A stretch of 34,981 bases of DNA, from positions 1-34,981 of the forward strand of contig JAJYTA010000028.1 in assembly GCA_021793295.1 (NCBI GenBank), given 5' to 3'. The DNA comes from Actinomycetes bacterium (GTDB lineage Bacteria; Actinomycetota; Actinomycetes; Jiangellales; Jiangellaceae). The notes beneath the pieces were generated by a model. The model saw only the letters and a list, made by a program, of their open reading frames with translations, made no database searches and was not told where the DNA came from. Shown here one piece after another: positions 14,603 to 23,322 of this stretch (its first letter is position 1; each line of letters starts with the position of its first letter). The position numbers and the translations under genes were made by a program.

Positions 14603-16438
14603 TCAGGAGTTGTCGATCCGGTTGCCCAGCGGCAGGCGCCGCCACGAGCTGCCGTCGGAGACCACCAACATCGGCGCCCGGTTCGGCGAGTCGGTCACCA
14701 GTGCTATCGCGCCCGGCGCCGGCTCCGGAAGTTCAGCGGCGGGCACCACCGCCAACTGCAGATTGTGCGCGTGGACGGTCCGGACCCTGTTCTCCGCCGA
14801 GCCGACATCACGCGCGTTGTCCGCGGTCGGGATCAGTCCGTTGATGTCCACACGCATCGCCGCGACGCCGTTCGTGTCGTTCGTCGAGCACAGCAGCTCC
14901 ACCGCCGCCGCGCCGGAGTCGTTGGCCGGCACCACGCGCACACCGCCCTTGACTCCGGGCCCGGCACCGGTGTCTCGTTCCGAGGCGGCCACGAAGCTGC
15001 CGAAGGCGTCGGCACCGGCGCTCGGCGCGCCGGTGGCCCGTACGACGAGCGCACCGTTCTTCGCCGCCGTGACCTCGTGGCCGTTGGCGCCGGCGCTGCG
15101 CCGTTCCACGTAATTCTCGTCACCGAGCGACTCCGCATACAGGACGCCGGCGGTGTTGTCGAACGTGTTGCCGATGATCGTCGAACCGGACAGCGCACCG
15201 ACCACCCGGACCGGCGGCGCTTCGGGCACGGTGTTGCTGCCGAACACGTTGCCCACGATCGACACACCGGCAGCGTCGCCGTTGACGCGAATCGCGCCCC
15301 AGCGCTCCTCCGCGTCGAGGTTCCAGTGGTCGAACGAGTTCGCCGAGACCGTGATCTGCTCGGCTGCGGACGCGAAGTAGACCGGCGAGCGCGTGATCCA
15401 GTTGAAGCTGTTGGCCGTGATGGTGACGTTGCGCGCCTGCGCTTCAGGGCGGAACTCGATCGCGTGCGGCGGGCGGTTGCCGCCGTCGGGCTCGGCTCCA
15501 CCGAGGACGTTGCCGGTGAACGTGAGGTTCGTGCCCCCGGTCGTGACGCGGATGGCGGCCCCGTTCGACCCGTTCTCGACCACGTTGCCGGAGAACGTCG
15601 AGTTGATGATGCCGCCGGAGAACAGCCGACGCCCGATGTCGAGGAGGTTGTTGGCGATCACCGCGCCGCGGAAGTGGTGGGCTTCGGCCCCACTGGTCAC
15701 GATGGCCGTGCCCATGCTGTGGAAGTGGTTGCCTTCGATGAGCCACTTGCGCATCCCGTACGGCAGCAGATGCACGCCGCTACCCGAGACGCCATCGGTG
15801 GGCCACGAGATGTCGAGCCCGAAGTCACCCACGGCGACCAGGTTGTTCGTGAACACCAGGCCCCGGCCCACATGCTTCACCGCGGTGTAGAACTCGATGA
15901 ACGTGCACTCGGTGATCGTCGGGTCCATGTCGTCGGTGTTCGCGTTCTCGGCCTCGGGATCCCGCGCGGTGTGGATAGCCGTGGTGTTCTTCAAGCCACC
16001 GTCGACGACGAAGGCCAGGCCCCGGACGGCGGCCAGCGGTGCGCGCAGGAACAGGGCCGTCCCGTCGAAATCCGGGCGGATGATGGACGATCGAACGCCC
16101 ATCGTGCCCGCTCCGGCCAGGACGATGCGGTTGAAGTTGCCACCGCCGGCGCCCTCGATGTCGGGAACGACGAGGGGGCGGGTGGTGCGGTACGTTCCGG
16201 GCGGGAAGTAGACGATCTTGTTCAACCGCTCCAGCTGGGCGTCGATCGCCTGCTGGACGGCGTCGGTGTCGTCGGCGACGCCGTCACCGACAGCGCCGAA
16301 ATCCTGCGGAGTGGTCGCGTCGGTGACGTCGAACGGGGCCGGGCTCGCCGACGCGCCGACGGATACCGACGATGCGGTGGCCACACCAGCGAGGCCGGCG
16401 GCGCCGAGCAGATGGCGCCGTTTCACGGTCTTGGTCAT
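14603..16438 (-). CDS. Secreted right-handed beta-helix protein, pectate-lyase-like, tail-fibre-like C-terminus
   Basis: A 611-aa protein with a probable Tat signal (KRRHLLGAAGLAGVATA) and an ASA-type cleavage region near residue 32. Residues about 45-90 show the Pectate_lyase_3/GH28-type start (DFGAVGDGVADDTDAVQQAI, then VYFPPGTYRTTRPL). The middle to about residue 430 is a series of short beta-helix rungs with repeated GNxF/NxF motifs. The C-terminal ~150 residues, with GLIPTADNARDVGSAENRVR and a final SDGSSWRRLPLG, resemble phage tail-fibre or appendage ends. It is probably extracellular and acts on or binds polysaccharide; a catalytic set is not evident. Its start overlaps the aldolase stop by four bases. 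Confidence 0.8.
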   Translation of the reverse strand: MTKTVKRRHLLGAAGLAGVATASSVSVGASASPAPFDVTDATTPQDFGAVGDGVADDTDAVQQAIDAQLERLNKIVYFPPGTYRTTRPLVVPDIEGAGGGNFNRIVLAGAGTMGVRSSIIRPDFDGTALFLRAPLAAVRGLAFVVDGGLKNTTAIHTARDPEAENANTDDMDPTITECTFIEFYTAVKHVGRGLVFTNNLVAVGDFGLDISWPTDGVSGSGVHLLPYGMRKWLIEGNHFHSMGTAIVTSGAEAHHFRGAVIANNLLDIGRRLFSGGIINSTFSGNVVENGSNGAAIRVTTGGTNLTFTGNVLGGAEPDGGNRPPHAIEFRPEAQARNVTITANSFNWITRSPVYFASAAEQITVSANSFDHWNLDAEERWGAIRVNGDAAGVSIVGNVFGSNTVPEAPPVRVVGALSGSTIIGNTFDNTAGVLYAESLGDENYVERRSAGANGHEVTAAKNGALVVRATGAPSAGADAFGSFVAASERDTGAGPGVKGGVRVVPANDSGAAAVELLCSTNDTNGVAAMRVDINGLIPTADNARDVGSAENRVRTVHAHNLQLAVVPAAELPEPAPGAIALVTDSPNRAPMLVVSDGSSWRRLPLGNRIDNS

Positions 16439-17367
16439 GCTGCTGATCCCTTCACCGGGCGGAGTAGCTGGTCCTCGTGCGGGGTGATGAATTCGTGAAG
16501 CGCATGCCGTTCGGCCTCGTCACATCGCCGCAGGGGTGGCGCGACATGGGGCGGGCACAGGGACCGCTGTGCAAGGATCTCCTTCACAGTCGGGGTGCCA
16601 GGCCGGATCGTGTGGATCTTCGTCAGCTCGGTGATCCGGGCCTGCAGCCGTTGAGCCTGGTCGCGCTGGCCGGCCGCGTGTGCGCCGGCGAGCTGAAGCG
16701 AGAGGCCGGGTGCGATGTTGGCGATGCCGGGGGTGATGCCGTCAGCGCCGGCGTCGAGCGCGGCCGCGAGCTTGGTCTCGGCTCCCTGGCTGACGGCGAA
16801 GCCGGGACGGCGGCGACCGCGAGCGACGAGCTGGGTCAGGAAGGCCAGGTCGCCGGAGCTGTCCTTGATGCCGACCACATGTTCCAGCTCCAGCAGGCCG
16901 TCCAGCACGGCATCGGTGATCGGGTTGCTGTACCGCGGCGCGTTGTAGGCGATCACCGGCAGGCCGCTCCCGGCCAACGCGGCGTAGTGGTCCACGATCT
17001 CGACGTCGCGATGGTGGAAGTAGATCGGCGGGCTCATCACCAGTGCGTCGGCTCCGGCGTCGGCCGCGATCGTCGCCCGGCCGACGGCGTCCAGCGTGCC
17101 CGGCGCGGTCACGTTGACCGTCACCACACCGGACTCGCTCAGCGAACGCCAGTGCGCAACCACGTCCGCGACGAACGGCGCGAACGCAGCGGTCGGGATG
17201 AGCGGTCCCTCGCCGTTGCTACCGAGCAGCATCAACCGGCGCACCCCGGCGGCATGCATAGCCTCCAACAGGGCGAGCGACGCGGCTGCCGACGGCTGCC
17301 CGCCCGGATCCATCGGGGTGACCAGCGGCACGGTCACCCCGGACAACAGCTCGGTGCCCGTGCGCAT
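16435..17367 (-). CDS. DapA/NanA-family class I aldolase
   Basis: A 310-aa protein starting at ATG 17367, which shares one base with the preceding stop; a longer frame upstream is rejected because it lies inside the oxidoreductase gene. It is a TIM-barrel Schiff-base aldolase: GVTVPLVTPMD at 10-20, GSNGEGPL at 49-56 (usual GTTGE), Tyr141 in VIAYNAPRYSNP, and the Schiff-base Lys168 in VVGIKDSSGD. The family includes dihydrodipicolinate synthase, N-acetylneuraminate lyase and 2-keto-3-deoxy-sugar-acid aldolases. Context favours a catabolic sugar-acid or sialic-acid aldolase, not lysine synthesis. The exact substrate is open. Confidence 0.88.
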   Translation of the reverse strand: MRTGTELLSGVTVPLVTPMDPGGQPSAAASLALLEAMHAAGVRRLMLLGSNGEGPLIPTAAFAPFVADVVAHWRSLSESGVVTVNVTAPGTLDAVGRATIAADAGADALVMSPPIYFHHRDVEIVDHYAALAGSGLPVIAYNAPRYSNPITDAVLDGLLELEHVVGIKDSSGDLAFLTQLVARGRRRPGFAVSQGAETKLAAALDAGADGITPGIANIAPGLSLQLAGAHAAGQRDQAQRLQARITELTKIHTIRPGTPTVKEILAQRSLCPPHVAPPLRRCDEAERHALHEFITPHEDQLLRPVKGSAA

Positions 17368-18980
17368 CAGTAACCCTTGATCTCTGGCCAGGCCAACTCG
17401 AATCCGTCGGAGCGCAGCTCGTTCTGGAATGTCGCCAGCCGGCGCTCGTCGCCGTGGACCTGCTGCGGGGTCAGCGAGTTGGTCAGGCAGTGCGCGACCA
17501 GCGCGCCGGCGGCTTCGCCGATGTTCCACTCGACCGGATGCAGCCGATAACAGCCGTTGGTGATGTGCGTGGTCCCGATGTTCTTCCCGGCCGGAAGCAG
17601 ATTGCGCATCCGCACCGGCAGCAGCGCACCGAGCGGGATCTGGAACGGGCTACTGGGAACGTCGAGGTAATTGTCACCGCCGGTGGACGGATGCAGGTCG
17701 ATCCGGTACATGCCGATGCCGACGGAGTCCGGATACTGCACCGCGCCGGCGTCGCCGCGCACCGTCATCGACAGGTCCTGCTCGACCACGGTGGTGTGCG
17801 CCCGGATACGCCGAGACTCACGGATGTACGGCGCCATCGCCAGACCGTCAGGGGTGCCCATGATGTCCGGGCGCGTGCGCAGCCCGGGCCAGCCGGCACC
17901 GCCGTCCGGCCGCGGCGCCTCGGTCTGCAGCCAGTACAGCATGCTCAGCGAGAGCTGCCGGGCGCCTTCCAGATGCTTGGCGCGTTCCTCGTCGGAGACA
18001 CCCACCAGCGGACCGAGCAGATAGTCGATCATCGGCCAGTTGACGACCGTGACGTCACTGGTCGCGAACCCCGGCGGGAACTGCTCGCGGGCGAAGATCC
18101 GGCGGAACTGCCACAGATCCCGGTCGCCGGGATCGGCGCTCTGGTCGGCGATGATCGGGCCGGACTCCGTGTTCGGCACGAACGTGCGGGTCAACGGCTC
18201 CAACGTCCGCGGATCCGGCGCGGTCAGGCTCAACAGCCGATCCGGCCACACGTCGGGCTGGTAGTCGCGCCAGAAGCCGTACTGGTCCGGACGGTCGATG
18301 GTGTGGTCCTCGCCGTCGCGGTGCTCGATCGCCAACACCCACGAGAACGCCTGTTGGTTCAGTGGTTGGGCCTGGCTGGGAGCGCTCGGCTCACCGGTCT
18401 CGGATTGCGACTCGAAACCGATGACGTGCTCGACGTCGGCCAGCGGCAACAGGTCGCCGAGCTCGGTCGCGTCCAGGACGTAGGGCGCTTCGATCGTCTG
18501 GTGCTCCCCCGCCCGGTCGGCGACGGTGACGGCGGTGATCCGGTCGCCGTCGACGTGCGCGGCGACCGGGCGGCGGCCGGTCAAGACCTGCAACGTGCCG
18601 GCCGATCGATACGGCGCCAGCATGCCCTCCAGCACGGCGAGAGCGACCCGGGGTTCGTGGCACAACCGGCCCACCCGTCCGAGGCCGGGGTTGAGATCGG
18701 GGCGCTCGCGGGCCTGCTGCGTCAACGGGTACCAGGTGCGGTAGTAGGCGCGAACGCTGTCGCGAAACGATCGGTACGAACGGGTGCAGCCGAACTGCTC
18801 GATCCAGGTGTGCTCGTCCGGCGGCACGGCCTGGCTGGTGAGCTGCCCACCTATCCAATCGTGCTCTTCGGTGACGATCACCGACCGGCCGCGCCGCAAG
18901 GCCGCCAGTGCCGCTGCGACTCCCCCGACACCCCCTCCGACGATCAGGACGTCTGTACGCAGGTTCGCGTCATTACTCAA
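17367..18980 (-). CDS. FAD-dependent oxidoreductase (FAD_oxidored type)
   Basis: A 537-aa flavoprotein. The N-terminal Rossmann fold reads VLIVGGGVGGVAAALAALRR (GxGxxG), followed by an acidic strand end (VTEEHDW) and IGGQLTSQAVPPDEH, the signature of a family common next to sulfatases and glycan-degrading genes. The middle region includes EAPYVLDATELGDLLPLA, and the C-terminus has the second FAD-contact block (LLPAGKNIGTTHITNGCYR, then GEAAGALVAHCL). There is no signal peptide. I infer oxidation of an imported sugar or sugar acid before FAH/aldolase cleavage. Its start overlaps the ABC ATPase stop by four bases (18977-18980). Confidence 0.88.
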   Translation of the reverse strand: MSNDANLRTDVLIVGGGVGGVAAALAALRRGRSVIVTEEHDWIGGQLTSQAVPPDEHTWIEQFGCTRSYRSFRDSVRAYYRTWYPLTQQARERPDLNPGLGRVGRLCHEPRVALAVLEGMLAPYRSAGTLQVLTGRRPVAAHVDGDRITAVTVADRAGEHQTIEAPYVLDATELGDLLPLADVEHVIGFESQSETGEPSAPSQAQPLNQQAFSWVLAIEHRDGEDHTIDRPDQYGFWRDYQPDVWPDRLLSLTAPDPRTLEPLTRTFVPNTESGPIIADQSADPGDRDLWQFRRIFAREQFPPGFATSDVTVVNWPMIDYLLGPLVGVSDEERAKHLEGARQLSLSMLYWLQTEAPRPDGGAGWPGLRTRPDIMGTPDGLAMAPYIRESRRIRAHTTVVEQDLSMTVRGDAGAVQYPDSVGIGMYRIDLHPSTGGDNYLDVPSSPFQIPLGALLPVRMRNLLPAGKNIGTTHITNGCYRLHPVEWNIGEAAGALVAHCLTNSLTPQQVHGDERRLATFQNELRSDGFELAWPEIKGY

Positions 18981-19819
18981 CTGATCTGCTCCCGTGCTTC
19001 TTCGAATGTGACCTCCACCGCGCCTTCCAGGTCGTAGGCGGCGCGAAGCAGGCCCTGGGTGTACCGATGGGTGGGGTTGGTGAACAGCTGCTCGGCGGTG
19101 GTGGACTCCACCAGCTCGCCCTTGCGCATCACCGCCACGCGGTCGGCGATCTGCCGGACCACCGCGAGGTCATGGGTGATGAACAGGATCGACAGCTCCC
19201 GCGTGCGTTGCAGTTCGACGAGCAAGCGCAGGATCTGCGACTGGACCGAGACGTCGAGCGCGGAGACCGCCTCGTCGCACACGAGCAGCCGCGGGCGCAG
19301 GGCGAGCGCTCGGGCGATGCTCACCCGCTGGCGTTGCCCGCCGGACAACGCGGTCGGCCGTCGCGCGGCGACGCCCTCGTCGAGCCCGACGGCGGCGAGC
19401 AGTTCCCGCATCGTCTCGCGTCGCTCGCCGCTCGGGGCCACGGCGGGATGGACCTTCCACGCCTCACGGATGATCGACCCGACGGTCATGCGGGGATTCA
19501 GCGACGATCCGGGATCCTGGAACACCATCTGGACCGCGCGTTGCAGCTCAGCCGGCCGCTTGTCGATGGGGCCGAGGGCCCGGCCCTCGTAGGTGATCGT
19601 GCCCTCCTGCGGCTGGACCAGACCCAGCACGCAGCGCGCGACCGTCGATTTGCCCGAGCCGGACTCGCCCACCAGCGCGAGGATCTCCTGCGGCTGGATG
19701 TCGAGGCTGACGCCGTCGACGGCCTGGGTGATCGTCCGGCCGCCGCGCAGGGATCGGCGCGGACCGTGGAACGCGACGCGCAGGTCGCGGATCTCGAGCA
19801 CCGGGTCGGACGACGTCAT
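18977..19819 (-). CDS. Dpp/Opp-type ABC transporter ATPase, second subunit (DppF-like)
   Basis: A 280-aa ATPase starting at ATG 19819, which overlaps the upstream ATPase stop (19816-19819). Walker A is GESGSGKST, the Q-loop lies in MVFQDPGSSLNPRMTV, the signature is LSGGQRQR, Walker B is LLVCDEAVSALD, and the switch His is in ITHDLAVV. The C-terminal NPTHRYTQGLL is typical of the oligopeptide/dipeptide family. It energises the importer with its partner ATPase. Despite the family name, such systems also carry oligosaccharides in several bacteria, which fits this locus. Confidence 0.93.
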   Translation of the reverse strand: MTSSDPVLEIRDLRVAFHGPRRSLRGGRTITQAVDGVSLDIQPQEILALVGESGSGKSTVARCVLGLVQPQEGTITYEGRALGPIDKRPAELQRAVQMVFQDPGSSLNPRMTVGSIIREAWKVHPAVAPSGERRETMRELLAAVGLDEGVAARRPTALSGGQRQRVSIARALALRPRLLVCDEAVSALDVSVQSQILRLLVELQRTRELSILFITHDLAVVRQIADRVAVMRKGELVESTTAEQLFTNPTHRYTQGLLRAAYDLEGAVEVTFEEAREQIS

Positions 19820-20859
19820 GGCGCCACCTCCGTGGCTCGGTGGCAGGCGCTGAACCGTCCGGGCTCGACCTCGCGCAGTTCCGGCTTCTCGGTGCGGCAG
19901 CGTTCCACGGCCAGCGGACACCGGGGATGGAAAGCACAGCCGGACGGCCGGTCGAACGGGTTGGCCGGCGCTCCCTGCAGAGGCTCGGCGATCGCCGTCT
20001 TGGTACTGACCGCCGGCACGTTGTTGGCCAGGGCCCGGGTGTACGGGTGGCGCGGACGTTCGAGCACCTCCCGGGCGGGGCCTCGTTCGGCGACCCGCCC
20101 GGCGTACATGACGACCACCTCGTCCGCCACGTGGGCCATGACCCGCAGGTCGTGGCTGACCAGCAACATGGCCAGCCCCTCCTGGTGGCGCAGGTCGGCC
20201 AGCAGCCGGAGGATGCGCGCTTGGGTGGTCACGTCCAGCGCCGTCGTGGGTTCGTCGGCGATGATCAGCTGCGGCTCACCGGCCAGCGCCATCGCGATCA
20301 TCACCCGCTGGCGCAGCCCGCCGGACAACTCGTGCGGATAAACGTCGACGCGTTGCTCCGGGTCGGGAATCCCGGCCCGGCCGAGCAACTCGAGCACCCG
20401 TGCGTGCACGTCCTGGCGAGCCATGCCGCCGCGCCGGAGGATCTCGCCGACCTGCTTGCCGATCGGCTGGATCGGATTCAGCGCCGCCAACGGATCCTGG
20501 AAGATCACGCCGATCTCGCGACCACGTACCTCCCGGATGCGGCGACGTGGAGCATCGAGCAGGTTCTGCGAGCGCCAGACGATCCGCCCGGAGGTCTCGG
20601 CGCCGTCCGGCAACAGCCGCACGATCGACATCGCGCTCATGGTCTTGCCGCTGCCGGACTCACCGATCAGGCCAGTCGTACGACCGGCACCGACGCCGAA
20701 GGACACCCCGTCGATCACGCGTCCGGTCACGCTACCCGTGGACAGCACGACCTCGAGGTCCTCCACCTGGAGCAGGGGTGCTCCCGGTGCCGGTGCGGCG
20801 CCGGCCCCGGAGGCCGGGGATCCGGAGGCCGCGACGGTGGACAAGGGCTTCTCAGTCAC
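19816..20859 (-). CDS. Dpp/Opp-type ABC transporter ATPase, first subunit (DppD-like)
   Basis: A 347-aa ATPase starting at GTG 20859, which overlaps the binding-protein stop by eight bases. A longer frame that runs into the binding-protein gene is rejected. Residues about 1-25 are a flexible Ala/Gly/Pro segment. Walker A is GESGSGKTM, the signature is LSGGLRQR, Walker B is LIIADEPTTALD, and the switch His is in VSHDLRVM. The C-terminus has the family's cysteine-rich block (CAFHPRCPLAVERCRTEKP), which in relatives can bind an Fe-S cluster. It pairs with the next gene. Confidence 0.93.
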   Translation of the reverse strand: MTEKPLSTVAASGSPASGAGAAPAPGAPLLQVEDLEVVLSTGSVTGRVIDGVSFGVGAGRTTGLIGESGSGKTMSAMSIVRLLPDGAETSGRIVWRSQNLLDAPRRRIREVRGREIGVIFQDPLAALNPIQPIGKQVGEILRRGGMARQDVHARVLELLGRAGIPDPEQRVDVYPHELSGGLRQRVMIAMALAGEPQLIIADEPTTALDVTTQARILRLLADLRHQEGLAMLLVSHDLRVMAHVADEVVVMYAGRVAERGPAREVLERPRHPYTRALANNVPAVSTKTAIAEPLQGAPANPFDRPSGCAFHPRCPLAVERCRTEKPELREVEPGRFSACHRATEVAP

Positions 20860-22396
20860 CCGAGACCGTGACCTCGTGGAAGTAGGGCACGCCGTCGGAG
20901 ACCGGGGTGAAACCCTCGACGGAGTTGCGCCAGGCGTAGGGCTGCTCGACGAACATCGGGTACATGCCGACGGCGTCGTTCCAGATGATCTCGGTGGCCT
21001 GGGCGTAGAGGTCTTCGCGCTCGGCGACGTCACTGGTCGACCCGGCCGCGGCCAGCAGCTTGTCGAGCTCCTCGTTGCAGTAGCCGATGCGGTTGGCCTC
21101 GCACGTGTACAGGCGGCCGAGGTTGGTTGCGGCGTCGTAACCCTGCGACCCGATCTGCTGCATGTTCATGTCCCAGTTCAGGGCCAGCAGGTCCTCGAGA
21201 AACACCGCTTGTTCCTTGTTGGTCGGCTCGACCTTGACGCCGATCTCGGCCAGATCCGAAGCGACAGCGTTCATGAAGTTCCGGAACTGCGGTTGGGAGT
21301 ACTGCCACTCGATGACCGTGTTCTCGTAGTCGAATCCGGCCTGGTCGAGCGCAGCCTTGGCGGCGTCGGGGTCGTACTGCACCGGTTCCTGCGGCGCGTA
21401 GCCCAGCACGGACGGCGAGACGGGCGCGTCCGCCGGGGTACCGGTCTCGGGGAACAGCGATTCGATGATCGCCTCGAAGTCCACCGCCTGCCACAGGGCC
21501 CGGCGGACGGCCGGATCCGCCAGCGCAGGTCGAGAGGCGTTCATCCACATGGTGAACACGCCCGGGCTGGGCACCGACTCGACCGTGAGGTTCTCGTCGG
21601 CCCTGAGCTCGGCGATCTGGTCGTCAGGCATGCTCCACGTGATGTCGACCTCGCCGGTCTTCAGCGCCGTCATCCGCGCCGCGACCTCGGGAATCGACTG
21701 GAACTCCAGGGTTTCCAACTCCGGCTCGCCGTCCCAGTAGCCGGGGTTGGCACTGACCTGGAGCACCTGCCCCGGCTCGAACGACTCGACCACGAACGGG
21801 CCCGAGCCGACCGGCGCGGAGAAGAACTCTCCGTCGTTCTCGACCTGCGGCGTGACGAAGAACGACGAGATCTTGCCCAGGAAAGCCGCGTCGGGGCTCG
21901 GAGCGGTGAACACGACCGTGGACTCGTCGGGCGCGTCGACGGTGTAACCCTCGAAGTTTCCGGCCAGCGGTCCTTCGCCGGCGAGTACCCGCTCGAACGA
22001 GGCGACGACGTCCTCGGCCGTCACCGGCGTACCGTCGGAGAACTCAACCCCTGACCGCAACGAGAACGTCCAGACGCTCGCGTCGTCGTTGGACTGCCAT
22101 GACTCGGCCAGCTCCCCCTCGAACTCGCCGCTGCCGGTACTGATCACCAGCTGGCTGAAGATCGCCCGGGCCGCGAGCTGGGTGCCGGCATCCATGCTGG
22201 CCGCCCCGTGCGGATCGAGGTTCTCGATCGCGATCGGTCCGGCAACCGTCAGTGTGCCGCCACCGGCACCGCCGTCGCCGTCGCTCTCCGCACCGGCGGT
22301 GTCCGACGATTCACCGAACGAACATCCGGCGACCACGGCCATCGCCGTCAGGGTCGCTGCCACCGCGCTGAGCGGTCGCCGCATCCGAAGTGTCAT
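20852..22396 (-). CDS. ABC transporter substrate-binding lipoprotein (SBP_bac_5 family)
   Basis: A 514-aa lipoprotein. The start is ATG 22396, behind GGAAGG; an ATG at 22414 would put the ribosome-binding site inside the gene. The signal peptide ends in the lipobox VVAGC, so it is anchored to the membrane by a lipidated Cys near residue 25. The body shows the family-5 pattern, with ASVWTFSLRSGVEFSDGTPV, a VEITW-like VDITWSMP segment, and a C-terminal YPMFVEQPYAWRNSVEGF. It binds the ligand outside the cell for the Dpp/Opp-type importer. From the surrounding genes I expect an oligosaccharide, although the family mostly binds peptides. Confidence 0.93.
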   Translation of the reverse strand: MTLRMRRPLSAVAATLTAMAVVAGCSFGESSDTAGAESDGDGGAGGGTLTVAGPIAIENLDPHGAASMDAGTQLAARAIFSQLVISTGSGEFEGELAESWQSNDDASVWTFSLRSGVEFSDGTPVTAEDVVASFERVLAGEGPLAGNFEGYTVDAPDESTVVFTAPSPDAAFLGKISSFFVTPQVENDGEFFSAPVGSGPFVVESFEPGQVLQVSANPGYWDGEPELETLEFQSIPEVAARMTALKTGEVDITWSMPDDQIAELRADENLTVESVPSPGVFTMWMNASRPALADPAVRRALWQAVDFEAIIESLFPETGTPADAPVSPSVLGYAPQEPVQYDPDAAKAALDQAGFDYENTVIEWQYSQPQFRNFMNAVASDLAEIGVKVEPTNKEQAVFLEDLLALNWDMNMQQIGSQGYDAATNLGRLYTCEANRIGYCNEELDKLLAAAGSTSDVAEREDLYAQATEIIWNDAVGMYPMFVEQPYAWRNSVEGFTPVSDGVPYFHEVTVSGD

Positions 22397-22440
22397 GGTC
22401 GTTCCTTCCGTCATGGAATCGCACCACCGTGGGTGCGTTG

Positions 22441-23322
22441 CTAGTCGCGTTTGCGGGTGTATCGCCGGGTCAGTCGATCGCCGGCCAATCCGATGGAGAT
22501 GACCAGGATGGTCAGGGCGATGCCTGGGAAGACGGTGATCCACCAGGCGGTTTCGAGGTATTCGCGCCCGTTCGCGATGCTCTGCCCCCAGGACACGACG
22601 TCGGGCGGTAGCCCGAGCCCGAGGAAGCTCAATGCGGCCTCGGCGAGGATCGCCGAGGCGAGTTCGATCGTGGCCAGGGCGATGACCGACCCGGCCAGGA
22701 ACGGCACGATGTGCCGGGTGAGGGTGGCCGGCTTGGACACCCCCATGATTCGCGCGGCGTCGACCCAATCGCGTTCCCGCGTCGACATCGTGATGCTGCG
22801 CGACAACCGGGCGAAGCCCACCCAGCCGCCCACCGACAACGCGATGATCACCACGTGCATGCCGCGCCCGAGTATCCCGGCGATGATGATCGCCAGCAGG
22901 ATCCCGGGGAAGGCCATCAGGATGTCGATGAGCCGCGAGACCACGGCGTCGGACAGGCCACGCAGGTATCCGGCCAGCGCCCCGAGTGCGACGCCGACCG
23001 TGCCGCACACCCCCACCACGGCGATGCCGATGATGAACGACGTCCGGGCGCCGTAGACGATCTGGGCGAGCATGTCGCGGCCGACGGCGTCGGTGCCGAG
23101 CCACGCCGTCCCCGTCGACGTCTGCGAGCCGGGCGGCAGCAGGCGCTCGGTCACCTCGGTACGCACCGGGTCGTAGTCGATGAGCAGCGGCCCGATGATC
23201 GCGGCCAGCAGGTAGACACCGATGATCACGTACGGCACGGCGGCCAGGGGCCGCTTGCGGCGACGGGTCGGCGCCTCGACGTCAGGCACCGGATCGGCGC
23301 CGAGCAGATCCGCCTGGGTCAT
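22441..23322 (-). CDS. ABC transporter permease (DppC-like)
   Basis: A 293-aa membrane protein starting at ATG 23322, which overlaps the DppB-like stop (23319-23322). It has a cytoplasmic N-tail, a first helix (VIIGVYLLAAIIGPLLI), a GTDAVGRDMLAQIVYGARTS segment typical of DppC/OppC, and further helices. The EAA loop is seen as DAARIMGVSKPATLTRHIVP. With the partner permease it forms the channel. A 44-base gap follows before the binding-protein gene, the largest in the operon; no clear hairpin is seen there. Confidence 0.93.
   Translation of the reverse strand: MTQADLLGADPVPDVEAPTRRRKRPLAAVPYVIIGVYLLAAIIGPLLIDYDPVRTEVTERLLPPGSQTSTGTAWLGTDAVGRDMLAQIVYGARTSFIIGIAVVGVCGTVGVALGALAGYLRGLSDAVVSRLIDILMAFPGILLAIIIAGILGRGMHVVIIALSVGGWVGFARLSRSITMSTRERDWVDAARIMGVSKPATLTRHIVPFLAGSVIALATIELASAILAEAALSFLGLGLPPDVVSWGQSIANGREYLETAWWITVFPGIALTILVISIGLAGDRLTRRYTRKRD

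Noticed and set aside
14765-16498. A 577-codon antisense frame over the beta-helix gene, and similar long ones at 17454-19037, 20423-22054 and 9959-11557
   Set aside because: All mirror well-supported minus-strand genes, have Arg/Gly/Val/Asp-biased composition and no motifs.
16435-17367. Calling the aldolase a biosynthetic dihydrodipicolinate synthase (dapA)
   Set aside because: The GTTGE motif is altered to GSNGEG, and the gene lies inside a catabolic sulfatase/transport operon, so only family-level naming is justified.
20860-21033. Longer N-terminus for the first ABC ATPase
   Set aside because: That frame is Ser/Thr/Arg/Pro-rich and lies inside the 3' end of the binding-protein gene. GTG 20859 with an eight-base overlap is a normal operon junction.
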